Notes: a model not told the origin generated them from the letters alone. A stretch of 64,000 nucleotides of DNA from Agelaius tricolor (GCA_023055355.1 JALJCS010000035.1:1488001-1552000), one strand, 5' to 3'; positions 34,201 through 46,289 are shown, counted from the stretch's first letter. Translations and numbers: made by a program.

Positions 34201-37200
34201 AACACACACAGATTCAGCAGTGCCTGGGGAACGAATGAAGAGAGGAATGCAGAGTGGGGCTGTTGCAATAAAGTAGAAAAATCATAGAGAAAGGATTCAT
34301 AAAATCAATCCTGCTCTCCTGGAATCAGTGGCTGGCCTTGTCAAAGCTAGCATTTTGCAGGTTCATGTGAATGCAATCCTGTTGTGAGCCATTCATTACC
34401 CATTTTCCTGGGTAAAAAAACAACTTGAACCTGCATTAACTGTTTTTGCACCATTAAATAGAAAAATGAAAACTATATTTCACAAACAACTTCCCTGCAC
34501 ATATACACCAGGGCTTTGAGTGACCATTCCATACAGAATAACAACTTGTTACTAACAAATAAAAGTAATTGGCAAGGAAACTACTGACCAATTGGAGTCA
34601 CACATGAGGTCTGTAAAACTGTATAAAAAGGAGTTATGTATATAACTCCTTTTAATAATAAATGTATAAATAAATATATAAATAATATAAATAAATATTA
34701 TATATAAAAAATAACAAAACTCCTATAAATAATATAAATAAGAATAAAACTCCTCCTTAATAATAAAGAATGGGCTTTTTCCACCATGAAGAAAATGGAG
34801 TCCCATGTGATTTATTCCCATACAGGCCAGCCCACATTCCTCAGCTGGAGCAGCCCAGGTAGCTCTGAACCTTGGCTTCAGAGCAGAGCTGCACAAGCCC
34901 CTTCCCAGCCCCTGAACTCACAGAGTGGTGATCTGTGTGCATGTGGGACACAAACACAGCCACGAGGTTACACAGCACTTGGTCCACTTGCTCTCCATAG
35001 TGGCGGCAGAGCTGCCCAAAAGTTCCTTCCCCACAGTCCAGGAGCAGGGACCTGGTAGCACTGGTGAGAGGTGACAGAGACATTTGGCAGTGACTCTGAG
35101 AGCTCTGAGCAGGGCCAGGCAGGGAGGGGGATCCTTGGGGCTGGAAGGCAGAGGTCAGAGAGCCCTGGGGTTCACCTGGTATTCAGCAGCGTGGAACTGA
35201 CATTGCGGATTTTCATTGGGATCGCAGATCCCGTTCCCAAGAACACAATCTCAGGATAAGCACCCACATTTCCTAGAGAAAACAGACAACAAGGATTTGG
35301 AGGCAAGTGTTCTCCACACATTGCCCACTCAGACACCACCTAATTCACCAGAGCCAACGTGGCCAGCACAGGCACCTCTGCCCCCCTCAGCAGCAGGTTT
35401 ATAAGGGAAGGCAGAACAAACCCCACCACTTCACAGCTTCAACTGGGCTCTGAAGCACTGGGAGGGCCACCAAGAGCTCAGGTCCTATTTTCCAGCACAC
35501 TGATCCAAGCTAAGTTGCTGATCTGTACCTGGTACAGCAGACAGGCTCTCCTTGCACTCCTTCACACGGGTCTGGAAGTCAGGGAGATCCAAGGCCTCAC
35601 TGACAAACTCATCAGGATCACAGACAGTCACAGCATCTCTGCAACAACAGGCCACCCATCAGGATGGGCAAGGTAGGAGCTGAAACAGCCCTTTTCAGAG
35701 CAAAGTGCCAAAATCCTGTGACAAAAAAGCCTTCCAACAAGAGGACAAATGCTCTTTCCATTTTGAGGGGTTGGAGAAGACACATCCACAAGTGTGGTGT
35801 GTGCCACCAAGGCCTAGTTGGGCTGAGCCAGGCACAGAAATGATCATTCCACCAAGTGGAGAAGCTCCTGCAATAGCACCTCATCCCATGTAGAGCTGCC
35901 AGGCACTAGAGGGCACTGCAAGGCAGCACAGAAGGTCCTGCAGGAGGAGCAGACACCTAAAGGGATCCATGCACTGATGGAAAGTGTAAGAAACCTGTGA
36001 GCTGGGCCTGCTTCAGAGCATGTGCAGCACTACAGGTATTCAGTTACCTCAACAGAGAAGCTTAAACTCTTCTTGGCATCCTCCTGTTGTGCCCAACAAG
36101 GACAGAAATCTGAGCCATGGTGGCTGAAATCCCCTTGTCCCCTGGGGTCCCTTCAGGTTCTCACTGAGCAGCTTCACCCATTTGCCCACCAGGCCACAGG
36201 AGCAAAGCCAGTAACTGTTTAACCACCTGAGCTCTCAGCCCTAATGTCAGGCCCTCGAGGGCTTCAGAAGATAAGACTCCCCAAAACCTCTCTCCCTGCC
36301 CCTATCTGCTCTGCCACAGCCACAGCCGGGTGCACAGCATGAGTCAAAGCAAAGGACAAAGGACCACAAGGCTACAGGAGCAAGGGACAGAAACAACACT
36401 CCAAAGCACTGGCCAGGTGTTGTTTTCAGTGGTTCCCTCCTCCACGTGCTACACCTTGTCTGAGACTTTCAGGGGCAAGGACACAGCCCTCAAAGTTTCC
36501 CCAGCACAGGCACCAAAAAGGAGCTGCAGGGGATCCTGACACAGTGCCCTCCCTCACCAAAAAGCTGCTTCAAGCAAACACCCAAAACCTGGGAAGAGAA
36601 AGATTCCCACTGACCTCTGCCACTCCTGCTGTGGCCTGAGATGGTATTTCAGGAGGCACTCCCCTCTCACGATGGGCACAGGGCACACAGCCTCTGCTTC
36701 CTGCACGAGGAGGGTGACATGAGGCACAGCCTTTGCTCAGGGCAGCAGGCACAGGGCAAGCTGGGCCTGGATTACCTTGCTCTGGTAGGTGGTGAGCAGA
36801 GGGAAGATCTCTGGGTGGATGAGGTTCAGCTGAGTTTGGATCTTGTAGCTGCGTGGGTTGTGCACAGCAGAGGAGTTTTCATTGAGCACCAAGTGCTGAG
36901 TGCCAGGCCCAAACCTGCCAGAGGAAACAATGCTCAACAGCTTCAGCCCCGTGTGAGAACTGGGTGTATCTGCACACCTGAGCTAAAATCTCACCTGAGC
37001 CAGCAGAGCCCTCTTTTTAGAGCTCTTTACTTTGGACCCAAGATGTAAAGAGCTCTTGACTTTGGAACCAGAACTGAGACAGGAGCCCAGGGCACAGCAC
37101 ACGTACCTCTGCATCCACTGCTGGTAGCGGCTGTCCCGCAGCACTGCCTCGGGGGTCATGTGAATCACCAAGGCCACCTGGTGCTCAGCAACTCCCTCCT

Positions 37201-40200
37201 GGTACCTGGGACACATGCAAGCAGAAAGAGCATCTGTCACCCTCATTTATTGAGATTTTCTAAGCCTTCTGATGTTGACATTCTTGTAGTGAACTTTCTC
37301 ACACACTTTCTGTAAATAAAATTGTTTTGACTCATTGTTTTGCATTCCTTTGTGGAGGAATGTGTCCAGTGTCATTGGAGAGGTGGCACTGTCACCCTCC
37401 AATCCACTGTCACTTTTGGAAATCTATAAATGTTGGAGTCAGAAAATGAAATTCCCTTTTCCTTCACCTTGAGAACAGCGGTGTGAGCTTGTGTTCCTTC
37501 GTGTCCTACAGTGACACCCAACTGTGCTCCAGTCCATGTCCTTGGCATCCCCTCCCCTCTCCCCCTTTGGTGCTGCCAGAGATGCCCCCTGAGGCAGGCA
37601 GAGCAGGGATTTATTTTCAGAGCATGGAGCTCCAGGACTGCATCACTCAAGCCACAAGGCTCAGGCCATTTGCTGACACCTCCACTGTCCCCCCCCACAG
37701 GGCAGTTCCTCTCCTCCATCAGCAACATCTGCAGAGCCTCCAGGAGCCCAAAAGCTTCTGCACAAGCCCTACAGTTATGTGCAGCCCAGAGAAGCAGCAG
37801 CCTCCACTGCTCCCCAGGCAGACACCAGGGCACATTCCAGCTCTGGAGGTCCCTGTGGAAAACAGGCCCATGGCAGTCACAGAACTCACAGGTCCTGCCT
37901 TTCCTAAAAACCCCAAAATGCACCACCAATTCTTTCTTGCATCTGAAGCTCCTTAACAGTGCCAAAGAGCTCAGACATCAGCCATAAGAAACAGCACACC
38001 TGAGCTAGAACAAGAACAAAACCAGAACTCAGCACAGGTCCTTCCCCAGGCACTGCAGGTGGCCCAGCCCTACCTTTGGAAGGTCTCATTTTCACAGACA
38101 GCATCCACAAAGCCCTCGTGGGGACACTCCAGCACAAGGAACACCGGGCCAGGGTCAGTGGGGGTGCACAGCTCCTCAGGAAAGAGCTGCAGGCAGATAC
38201 ACAGTGGTCACAGCACAGGCAGCCTGCACACACAGCCCTTCCTGCACCTCTGTGTCTGACTCCTTCAGTCACACAGAGCCCAGCAGCCACTCCCAATGCT
38301 CAATGCACCCAGCCAGGGCAGCTCTGGGGCCCTTTCTGCTCTCATTTCACAGCAAAATCCCATGTGTGGAACAGCAAATCCCAACCCTGGCCTCACAGAA
38401 ACCACAACCTAACCAAGGAGGAGAATTCAGCAGTTTTGAGGTTCCCATGAAAGATTCAGATGGTAGCAAAAGCATGTGTAAGGAAAAAAAAGGCTTTATA
38501 AAATGCTTGTGACACAAAGATGTGCTGATCCTGTCTCCTAGGTCAGCACCTCCACTTGCAGATCACCTGGGCCATGGCCAGAGCTGGCTCTGCCTCTCAC
38601 TCAGTGTTTGAGAGATGCAGACCCTGTACCCCAGAACTACTGAGTTTATTTTGGTGTCAGAGGTGCAAACAGGGGCAGGAGGGAGTGATGGCTACACAGG
38701 CAATCAACCCCCAGCTGTAAACAATGCAGGGATTAACTCCACCAGCTCACTCCTAGACCTGCCCCAGCTTTGGGGAGGGGAGATAAAGCAGCTCTGCCAA
38801 ACAGCAAACACCCAGACATGCCCACACAGGAGCTCATTCCCTGGTCAGCACCCCAAGAGCCCCGGGCACAGCAACAACCTGAATGTACTGGCAGGCAAAG
38901 CATTGTGCACCAAAAACTGTCACCCTTGGAGCCCAGTGAAGGAGGGAGAGTGACAAAACCCCAACAGAAGCACAGGCACTAAGATCTTACCTCTTTGCCT
39001 TCAAAAGTGACACTCTCCCCATTTTTGAGAGCTGTAATGATGGGAAGGATGGCTGGAGTTCCCCTGAGAACAAGGCCACAGAAATACTCAGCTGCCAACA
39101 GCCCTGTGCCTGCTCCTGCTGCCCCCTGGCCCAGGCTGGGCTCTCATACTCACACTGGCAGGCCCAGCTCCTGGGCTTTAGCTGCAAGGAATTTCCCCTT
39201 CCTCGGGTGAACCTACAGAGAGCCAAACACAATTATCACCCAAATTAGGAGGGCCATGAAACAAGATCAGGTACTGCCAGCTAAAGAGCTTCTCCACAAA
39301 CCAAGGGAGTATTTTGTCCTTTTTCAGTTCCACAGCCACTGCTCCAATTTTTCCACAGAGGCTTTTCTGGGCTCTCTGCTTTCCAGGATCATGCTGCTGC
39401 TTCTTGCTCCCCTCTGTGGCCAAGCAAGCACAACAGCCTGCCCTCCTCTGAGGGTTCAACAAGAATGGAACCTGTACACTCAATCATGGCTGGATTCTAA
39501 AAAACACCTCCACTTTTACACATTCCTACTCAGGCTACAGCAACTCTGACACTTGAAAAGCAGAAGCACATTAGAGCTTCAAACCCCTACTTGAAAATGC
39601 TCTCTCCATTTAAATACCTGCAGCAAGATGACATCAGGAAACATCTCCTTACAGAGGGTGGTCAATGCCCCAAGCCTGCCAGTGTTTAAGAGATGGTTGA
39701 ACAATGTCCTTAATAAAATGTTTGAAATTTTGGGCAGCCTGAGGTAGCCAGGCAGCTGGACTGGATGGTTCAACCCTGGCTGGATGGGGCTTGGAGCAAC
39801 CTGACCTAGTGGAGGGTGTCCCTGCCCATGGGAACATGGAATGAGATTATCTTTAAGGTCTCTTCCAGCCCAACTCATCCTGTGATTATAGATGATCACT
39901 GGATGTCCCTTCCCCCTGAAATACTCTGTTTTATTCTCTTATCTCTTGTGTTGGTTTAGAGAACCTGTGCCCCAACTCACTTTGCAAAGAAAAGCTGTCA
40001 CCAGCTCAGGATGCTTCCTTGCACACTTCTGTTCATCACCTGCAAAACAAAGCAAAACCACTAAAAATATCATCACTCACTATCACTTTTCTTAAAACCA
40101 AAACACACCAGAATTTGCTAAAGCATTAACTGGAACATTATCCACTTAACTTGGAGCCCAGCAGAAAAAATGTGATGAAAATGGGCCAGAGAGCCCATGG

Positions 40201-43200
40201 GTTCAAATACAGGAAGCCAAACTAAAGCCCAAGACTGAAAAATCATCAGCCCAGCATCCACCTGTAATTAAATTACAAAGGTTGGAGCATCTACCCCTGC
40301 CAGAAGCAAACTACTACAGGGACTAATCACACCCAAGCACCAGTCATGTCCAATTTCTTGGGCCTTTTAAGTTCTCTATAACTTCCAAAATACCAGAAGA
40401 CTTTCTGCTCCAGGGAACCTTCCAGCTGAGCTTCTCTACCAACCTCACTTTCAGACAGCAAATGGCTCAGAGGACAAATTCCTACCCTTTGGAAGGTTAA
40501 TTAAAGTTAAAAAGGCCATTCCATGTGTTTCACCTGCTTTCTTTGGGCTCTCTTCTCCTTCCTCCAAGCTTTGCTGTGCAGCTCTCGGGGATCCAGGCCC
40601 TGTGTCCCTTTTAGGGCTATTTCCACCTTGGGGAGATGCTCCAGGACTCTGGGGGGCTGAACTTCCAGCACCCCCAAATGGTTTTGCTGTCCCAAATCCA
40701 AGAAAAGCAGACAAAGATCACTCAATCTACAGCAACATAGAAGAAAATCATGAGTAGCATTCCCTCCTCCATGGCAGTCAGGTTTAAACTGCACCAGGAT
40801 ACAGAGTTCCCCTCCTAGTCTAGCTTGCACTGGGGCATTCTCCAGTCACTTATTTCAGGAGCCATCCCTCATCCAAGCCCTTCTCCCCAGACTGTTAAAC
40901 TCTGTCAAGTCTGTGCTGCACCTCCAGTATCACATTTTGCAGCAGAAAGAATGCAGCTGGCTGAGAAAGCCAAACCCAGGGATGTCCCACGGGTCATTCC
41001 ATCCACCCACACCTAAAGGAACAAGCCTGACTCAGCAGGTCTTGTTATTTAAATGAGATGCTTCTCCTGAGAAAAGCAAATTAATGAACCTCTGCTTACT
41101 CAGGCTGGCAAACACAAGCTGCTCCCTGAACCTTCACTGTGCTTCCCCTGTCTCCCTGCAGCAGCAGGGCTCACCTGTCAGAGGGATCTGGTAGACAGTC
41201 ATTGTCTCATCCTTGTACTCAGGCTCTGTGTGCAACTGCACAGCTGGGAAGAGATCAAAACCCCCCATTAACAAGTGCATGAGCAGAGATTCACACTCTT
41301 CAAGGATATTATAAATCAGAAAAATGTCTTTGTCTTTCTTAAACACAACCTGCTGAATGTTCCCCTTCCCTTTCTCTGCCCAACCCCAATGAACAAATAA
41401 AGTTTTTAAAGCCCATCATCCTCATGGGGCCATGATGAGCAAATTCATGGCAGACCCTGGAAGCAAACTGCCTTCAGGGATTTAGAACCAAATGCTGTTT
41501 TTATCAGCCAGCCTGGAGCCCCTGAGCAGAAACAGAGCTGGAAACACTGTTGTGAGGGGTTTAACAGTGTAGCAGAGAAAAAACAAATGTTTCAAACATC
41601 CTCTAGGTGAACCTAAACCTGAGGCTGTTGCTCGGCAATGCAACCTCAGCTAGAGATGAAACAAAGTTCCAAATTCCTTTGCTCCACATGCCAGACCTAC
41701 CTAAGTCCATCCTTTTGAGGGGCCCAGGGAACAGGCGAATGGCTTTCAAGTAGTTTTGCTGGAAAAGAAGAGAAAGGCTGTCAGGAGGGGGAACAAGCAG
41801 TGCCACGCCAAACACCCAGTGAGACCAGCCTGAGCAGCTCAGACAGCTCAGGGCAGGCACTATGGCTTCAGAAAGGCAAAGAGCCACTGTCCCCACCCCC
41901 TCCAGCTGGGCAATTAGTCAGCAGAAACTGCAAGGAAATGAAACCATTCCAACGGTGCTGAGGATTGCAGATTTCTGGTCCAGACGTGGCATTAGGCTGG
42001 CAAGGACCACATCAAACAGGAGAGCAGAGACTGAGCTCCTATTAATGTAAAATAGGGAGGGAGCAGACAAGGGAACAAAGATCCTCCCCTCTTCCCAAAG
42101 CTGATTTATCAGGATATGAGACTACAACACAGGTGCAGAAGATTTCTGAGGAAACTTCTTTTGAGAAAACTGAGAAGATTTGGATTTTCAAGCCCTTTGT
42201 GCAGACACAAATTCAGAGCAGCATTTCACACCCACAGACATTGCCTTTTCTCAGCTCTCCCAGTTCCAGGGGGAGCTTTAACCCTTTGAGGGTTTGCTCT
42301 GCCTTCTGCACCTTGCCATACTTACCAGCTTTGGTGGCCCCAGGAACACACACCTCTGGAGCCCTATGGCCTTCAGGGTGAGGATCATCCCTAAGAGCAA
42401 GCAGAGAAACAGCTTTAGCACAGCTCCACTGAGCACTGGGAGATCCCCCAAAAAAGCCCTCTCTGTTCAGGAGTGCTTGGCCTCTCCACAAAGGCCAGAA
42501 CTGAACCCAGACCTGAATTTTGTGGCAGTTCCAACAAGTCACTTGCCTCTACAAATGAAGAAAATACACATCTTGATAAAATTAATCTGGAGCAAGACAT
42601 CAGAACAGAGCATTAATCTCCTTTTCTTTGAGATTTCCAGAATTTTAATGGACAAGACCCACAGCCATCTATCCAAACCTCATCCTACACTGAGCACAAT
42701 GGTGCCCACCAACTTTTGTGTGCTCCTTTGAATTCAAACCTGCCTGATCCACCTCCCTGCTGGCAACACTGCTAACACCTCCTACTCAGGAGATTTTGGG
42801 AAGCTGAACCCAGGCATGCTGGACAGGCAGGGCCTGTCCCACCACGTGTCTGCAGTGAGAACTGAGTGCTGTGCCCAGCTCTGGCCCCTCAGTTTGGGAG
42901 GGATGTGGAGATACTTGAGCACATCCAGAGGAGGCAACAAGGCTGGTGAGGGGCTGGGAACACAAACCCTGTGAGGAACGTTTGAAGGAGCTGGGGCTGT
43001 TTAGCCTGGAGAAGAGGAGGCTCAGGGGTGCCCTCATTGCTCTCTACACCTTCCTGAAGAGAGGCTGCAGACAGGTGGGGTTTGTCTCTGACAGAACCAG
43101 AGGACACAGCCTCCAGCTACCTCAGGGAAGGGATAGGTTGGATATTAGGAAAAAAATTTTTCACTGAAGGAATAATAAAGCACTGGAATGCTCTTCCCAG

Positions 43201-44332
43201 GGAGGTGGTGGAATCACCTTCTCTGGATGTGTTTAAAAAAAAAACTGGACATGGCACTTGGTGCTAGAGTCTGGTTGAGTGTTAGGGCACAGGTTGGACT
43301 CAATGATCTTAGAGGTCTCTTCCAAGCTCATTATTCTGTGATTCTGCAGTGCTGCAGAGCCCCAGCCCAACACCTCCTGCTCAGATTTTGGGAAACTGAA
43401 GCCAGGCATGCCTGTCCCACCACGTGTCTGCACTGCACAAAGCCCCAGCCCAGCCCCTTCTGCTCAGGAGATTTTGGGCAGCTGAATCCAGGCCTGCTGC
43501 TCAGGCAGGACCTGTCTCACCACGTGCCTGCAGTGCCGCACACACAGGGCTGGGGCCCAGCGCCTTCTGTTCAGGAGATTTTGAGAAAACGAATCCAGGC
43601 ATGCTGGTCAGGCAGGGTCTGTCCCACCACGTGTCTGCACTGCACAAAGCCCCAGCCCAACACCTCCTGCTCAGGAGATTTCAGGAAAAAATCTGCCGCA
43701 GAGCCCCAGCCCAGCCCCAGATGTCACCGTCCCCAGCACAGCCTAGAACACCCCGCAAACCGCCCGGGCCCCAGGCAGTGTCCGCGTCCTGCCCGCACTC
43801 ACCCGGCAGCCCCCCGACGTTGGCCCAGGACACGCGGCTCAGGAAGATGCTGTCCAGGTGGGAGATCTTCAGCCTGCGGGGCACACGGGGGTGAGCAGGG
43901 CCCGCTGAGCCCCGGTGTCCCCCCGGTGTCCCGCACTTACTTGTGCTCCTGCATGGCGCGCTGCGTGCCCTCGCCGCAGTTGAACAGATACCTGCGGGGA
44001 CAGCGGTGTCAGGGCGGGCCTGCCGGGCAGCCCCGCCGCCGCCGTTCCCGCACTCACCGGTTGAACTCGGAGAACACGTACACGGCAGCCCCCGCGTCGC
44101 GGCTGCCGGCCGCCACCACCTGCACGTACACGGTGTTGGGCCCCGCCAGGCCGGCGCCCGCGCTCCGCCGCCGCTCGCGGGCCCACACGTGCCGGGGCAC
44201 GTCCTTGGGGCGCCGCCGGGGCCCGCCCGCCACCGAGGGCCCCTCGGCCATGGCCCGGGCCGCGCCACCGGGGCCCGCCCGCCGCCACACGAGCGCGCGG
44301 CCCGGCGGCAACAGCCGCGCCAGCGCCCACAT
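31266..44332 (-). CDS. ELAC2: Zinc phosphodiesterase ELAC protein 2 (long-form tRNase Z), complete
   Basis: Endoribonuclease that removes 3' trailers from nuclear and mitochondrial pre-tRNAs. Exons: 44058-44332, 43941-43991, 43803-43873, 42326-42390, 41701-41758, 41175-41243, 40534-40686, 39981-40039, 39154-39212, 38991-39063, 38074-38186, 37107-37205, 36776-36914, 36615-36700, 35529-35638, 35176-35272, 34922-35060, 34065-34103, 33828-33937, 33314-33413, 33123-33243, 32848-32926, 32079-32223, 31266-31508. They sum to 2,553 nt: 850 residues (human about 826) plus TGA. Motifs: GTGSAIP with the PxKxRN loop (residues 506-517), zinc motif HMHTDH (565-570), SGDT (683-686), HEAT (704-707), THST (720-723) and NHFSQRY (from 742). 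The N-terminal half shows the inactive beta-lactamase-like domain ([16 protein letters not shown]), then a variable linker in exon 7. The C terminus is a charged Lys/Arg/Glu tail. Start codon chosen by match to the human MWAL start. No frameshift or missing catalytic residue seen. Confidence 0.97.
34364..34826 (+). mobile_element. Possible LTR with AT-rich tandem core in ELAC2 intron 17
   Basis: TG... start near TGTGAATGCAATCCTGTTG and ...CA end near TTCCCATACA. It has a TATA-like TGTATAAAAAGG, then AATAATATAAATAAATAT repeats (34,650-34,770). Assignment is by form only. Confidence 0.35.
34922..35272 (-). CDS. ELAC2: ELAC2 catalytic exons 16-17 (PxKxRN and HxHxDH)
   Basis: Exon 16 (35176-35272) holds [14 protein letters not shown], the substrate-recognition PxKxRN loop. 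Exon 17 (34922-35060) holds [13 protein letters not shown] and the zinc-binding motif VSHMHTDHH. Human has LHADHH at the same place; Met for Leu and Thr for Ala do not touch the metal ligands. The intron follows one serine codon after the motif. Confidence 0.95.
37225..37510 (+). mobile_element. Possible LTR-derived segment in ELAC2 intron 11
   Basis: Contains AAATAAAATTGTTTTGACTC, TTTTGGAAATCTATAAATG and TTGGAGTCAGAAAATG, a promoter-like arrangement different from the unique intron sequence around it. No second copy in the window. Confidence 0.25.
39600..39890 (+). mobile_element. CR1 LINE 3' fragment in ELAC2 intron 8
   Basis: Contains ATCTCCTTACAGAGGGTGGT, CAACCCTGGCTGGATGGGGC and AAGGTCTCTTCCAGCCCAAC ending TCCTGTGATTATAG. 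Confidence 0.8.
42780..43700. repeat. About 105-bp tandem units in ELAC2 intron 3, split by a CR1 copy
   Basis: Units with CAGGAGATTTTGGG, CAGGCATGCTGG and CCCACCACGTGTCTGCA recur at about 42,785, 43,380, 43,465, 43,573 and 43,675. A CR1 element (about 42,870-43,345) separates the first from the rest. Confidence 0.85.
42870..43345 (+). mobile_element. CR1 LINE 3' fragment (longest in the window)
   Basis: Contains CATCCAGAGGAGGCAACAAG, CGTTTGAAGGAGCTGGGGCT, AGCCTGGAGAAGAGGAGGCT, GGATATTAGG and TTGGACTCAATGATCTTAGA, ending ATTCTGTGATTCTG. This is the end of the reverse transcriptase frame plus the 3' UTR, with no intact coding capacity. Antisense to ELAC2. Confidence 0.9.
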
Positions 44333-44335
44333 CCG
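43680..44335. other. CpG-rich block over ELAC2 exons 1-3
   Basis: High CpG density across exons 1-3 and their short introns. Continuous with the promoter block upstream. Consistent with a constitutively active promoter. Confidence 0.65.
44258..44332 (-). other. ELAC2 N-terminal leader with two candidate start codons
   Basis: Residue 1 starts [12 protein letters not shown], followed by an Arg/Ala/Leu-rich stretch without acidic residues, which looks like a mitochondrial targeting peptide. The next in-frame methionine is residue 28 ([10 protein letters not shown] at 44251-44249). In human ELAC2, use of Met1 versus Met16 gives mitochondrial and nuclear forms; a similar split is inferred here. 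Confidence 0.7.
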
Positions 44336-44640
44336 CGTGCCCGCCCCGCCCAGCGCGCCGCGGCCAATGAGAGGAGAGAAATGCCCGCGGAAGGACCGCC
44401 CCTTCTTTACGTCATTCGGACGGGCCAATGGGAAGTGAGAACCGCGGGTGCAGCCCCGCCCCTGAGACGCCGCTGTGCTGCCCGGCCGCTGACACGTGAC
44501 TGGGCTCTGGCGGTCGGTGTTCGGGGGATTCCGGTCCGGGTGGTTCTGTGTCCAGTCTGTTCAGTTCTGTGTCCGGTCCCTGCCGGAGTTCGGGGGACAC
44601 AGCCCTGGGAGCCCTGACCTCCATCAGGGGGGTTGAGCTT
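44333..44640 (-). promoter_or_regulatory. ELAC2 CpG-island promoter with CCAAT, CRE-like and E-box motifs
   Basis: GC-rich 5' flank without a TATA box. Plus-strand CCAAT at 44364-44368 and 44425-44429; CRE/ATF-like TGACGTAA on the minus strand at 44414-44407; E-box CACGTGAC at 44493-44500; GC boxes nearby. The motifs lie 30-170 bp upstream of the start codon, where a housekeeping promoter is expected. Open frames from 44428 and 44624 run into exon 1 on the sense strand but lack human support. Confidence 0.6.
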
Positions 44641-44768
44641 CTCAGAACCCTCTGAACCCCTGGGTATTTGTTTCGGTTTAGGGAAAATTTGGGAGAGAAC
44701 TTTTAAAGGGACTTTTTTAGAAAAGCAGATTTAATTTTATTTTTTTTAACTCCCTGGGATTCCCCAGT

Positions 44769-45231
44769 GTGACAGATGAGTAATGCCATGATTGACAATA
44801 GACAAATATCATGTATAATAATACATATGTGATATGAACTGAGACAAATATCAAGTGTATAGCTTAAGAAAAGTTTTATAGATTTATACTTATGTTTTAG
44901 CCTCTTGCATTGTCACCAAGGGACAGCCGGGGTTGGGACATTTGGGAGGGTCAGATTGTCATTGTGGAACACCTGAGCTCCAATCAGGATTTAAGGAATG
45001 ATCTCCACCACTGGACAGGGAAGAAGGAGCCAATGGACAGAACTTTGGGAGGGGTTAAAGGGTTAAAAAGGAGAAAAACCTCCATGGTGTGGCTGAGCAC
45101 ATGGTGGGGAAAATTCTCTGCTCCCCAGCACTGTAGTATTTTCTCTGTTCAGTCTCCTGTTGTATTTTTGATAAGGTTTAATAAACTTTTCTAAAATTAT
45201 GAAAAGTGAGTAACCATTTCTCACACCAGGT
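44769..45231 (+). mobile_element. Solo LTR, family F, upstream of ELAC2
   Basis: Starts TGTGACAGATGAGTAATGCC and ends near TCACACCAGGTATCA. AATAAACTTTT lies about 50 bp before the end. TG...CA form; no coding content. Confidence 0.65.
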
Positions 45232-45239
45232 ATCACGGA

Positions 45240-45621
45240 CACATTTTATGAAAAATCCTTTTGTTAGGATCTTTTATCCTGAGAAGCTGAGAGGCCTCAG
45301 AAACGAAATATAGACAATGATTATCTGCTGCTGTGGAATGCAACAGGTGCATCTTTGATTGTGGTTGTTTCTAATTAATGGCCAATCACAGCCCAGCTGG
45401 CTCAGACTCTCTGGTCAGTCACAAGATTTTATTATCATTCCATTCCTTTCCTTGCAAGCCTTCTGATGAAATCCTTTCTTCTATTTGTTTTAGTATAGTA
45501 TTAATATATAATTTTCTTTTAATATAATATATATCCTAAAATAATAAATCAGCCTTCTGAAATATGGAGTCAAGATTCTCATCTCTTCCCTCGTCCTGGG
45601 ACCCCTGAGAACAGCACCACA
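45240..45621 (+). mobile_element. Solo LTR, family A copy 6
   Basis: GAAAAATCCTTTTGTTAGG through TAATTAATGGCCAATCACAG and AATAAATCAGCCTTCTGAAA to ACAGCACCACA. About 10 bp after the family F LTR, so the two are nested or back to back. Confidence 0.8.
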
Positions 45622-46289
45622 ACCAGGCTCCCCCATTCCAGGAGCCTGTTCAGGACCCGTGGACCAACATCCAGCTGCAGTGATAGCATCAGCCGTGCCA
45701 CAAGGGAGATTTAAAAGCAATATCCCCACAGACCCCACTGACAGACCCAGGGGGATCCTTATCTTTGGGATTTCCCCAAGGTGAAATCTATACCTCCCTT
45801 TGTTTGCTGTGTATTCCATGATTATCATCATCCCCTGGGGCCTGGGGTTTATTAAAAGAGCAGGTTTACACACAGGTTAAAGACAGCACAGGACAATATG
45901 AAGAGTTTGGTGTGTCAGTGGCTCACAAAGGTAACCAGTCTGGGCAAGATAAGAAGCAAAATTAGCGGGAAGTAGATCTCGAGGGCAAAGCAATAACCAC
46001 GAGATGCTGGCCCCAGGCACAGGGTGTTGGGAAGGATGAAAGTTTGACAAGAAAATCTCACAGATACGTGTGCTTAGCAGAAAGGTTTTTGAATATAGGA
46101 TGGGACGGCAGGAGGGTCTCACAAAGGGTCCCCTCTTTCTCAGCATTGCAGCTTAGAGCTCCAAAAGCTCAGAGGATCCACGTTAAATCCTGCTGAGTCT
46201 GGCTCTGCACAGCCCCAGGGGTGCATTTGTTCAGAAGCACAGAACTATGGAATGAGGATATGCAGGAGCTGTTACTGAAGAGCTCTGGG
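45622..46289. other. Intergenic, between LTRs
   Basis: No coding exon or known repeat recognised. It may be older retroviral DNA, given that it lies between LTR copies, but I see no diagnostic motif. Confidence 0.3.

Noticed and set aside
42946..43167. Protein fragment with [16 protein letters not shown]
   Set aside because: CR1 reverse-transcriptase tail; a dead LINE fragment, not a host gene.
43188..44438. Plus-strand 416-codon frame
   Set aside because: Runs through CR1, a tandem array and the antisense of ELAC2 exons 1-3.
44054..44624. Upstream extension of ELAC2 from ATG at 44428
   Set aside because: In frame but lies in the promoter region; human protein starts at the MWAL position.
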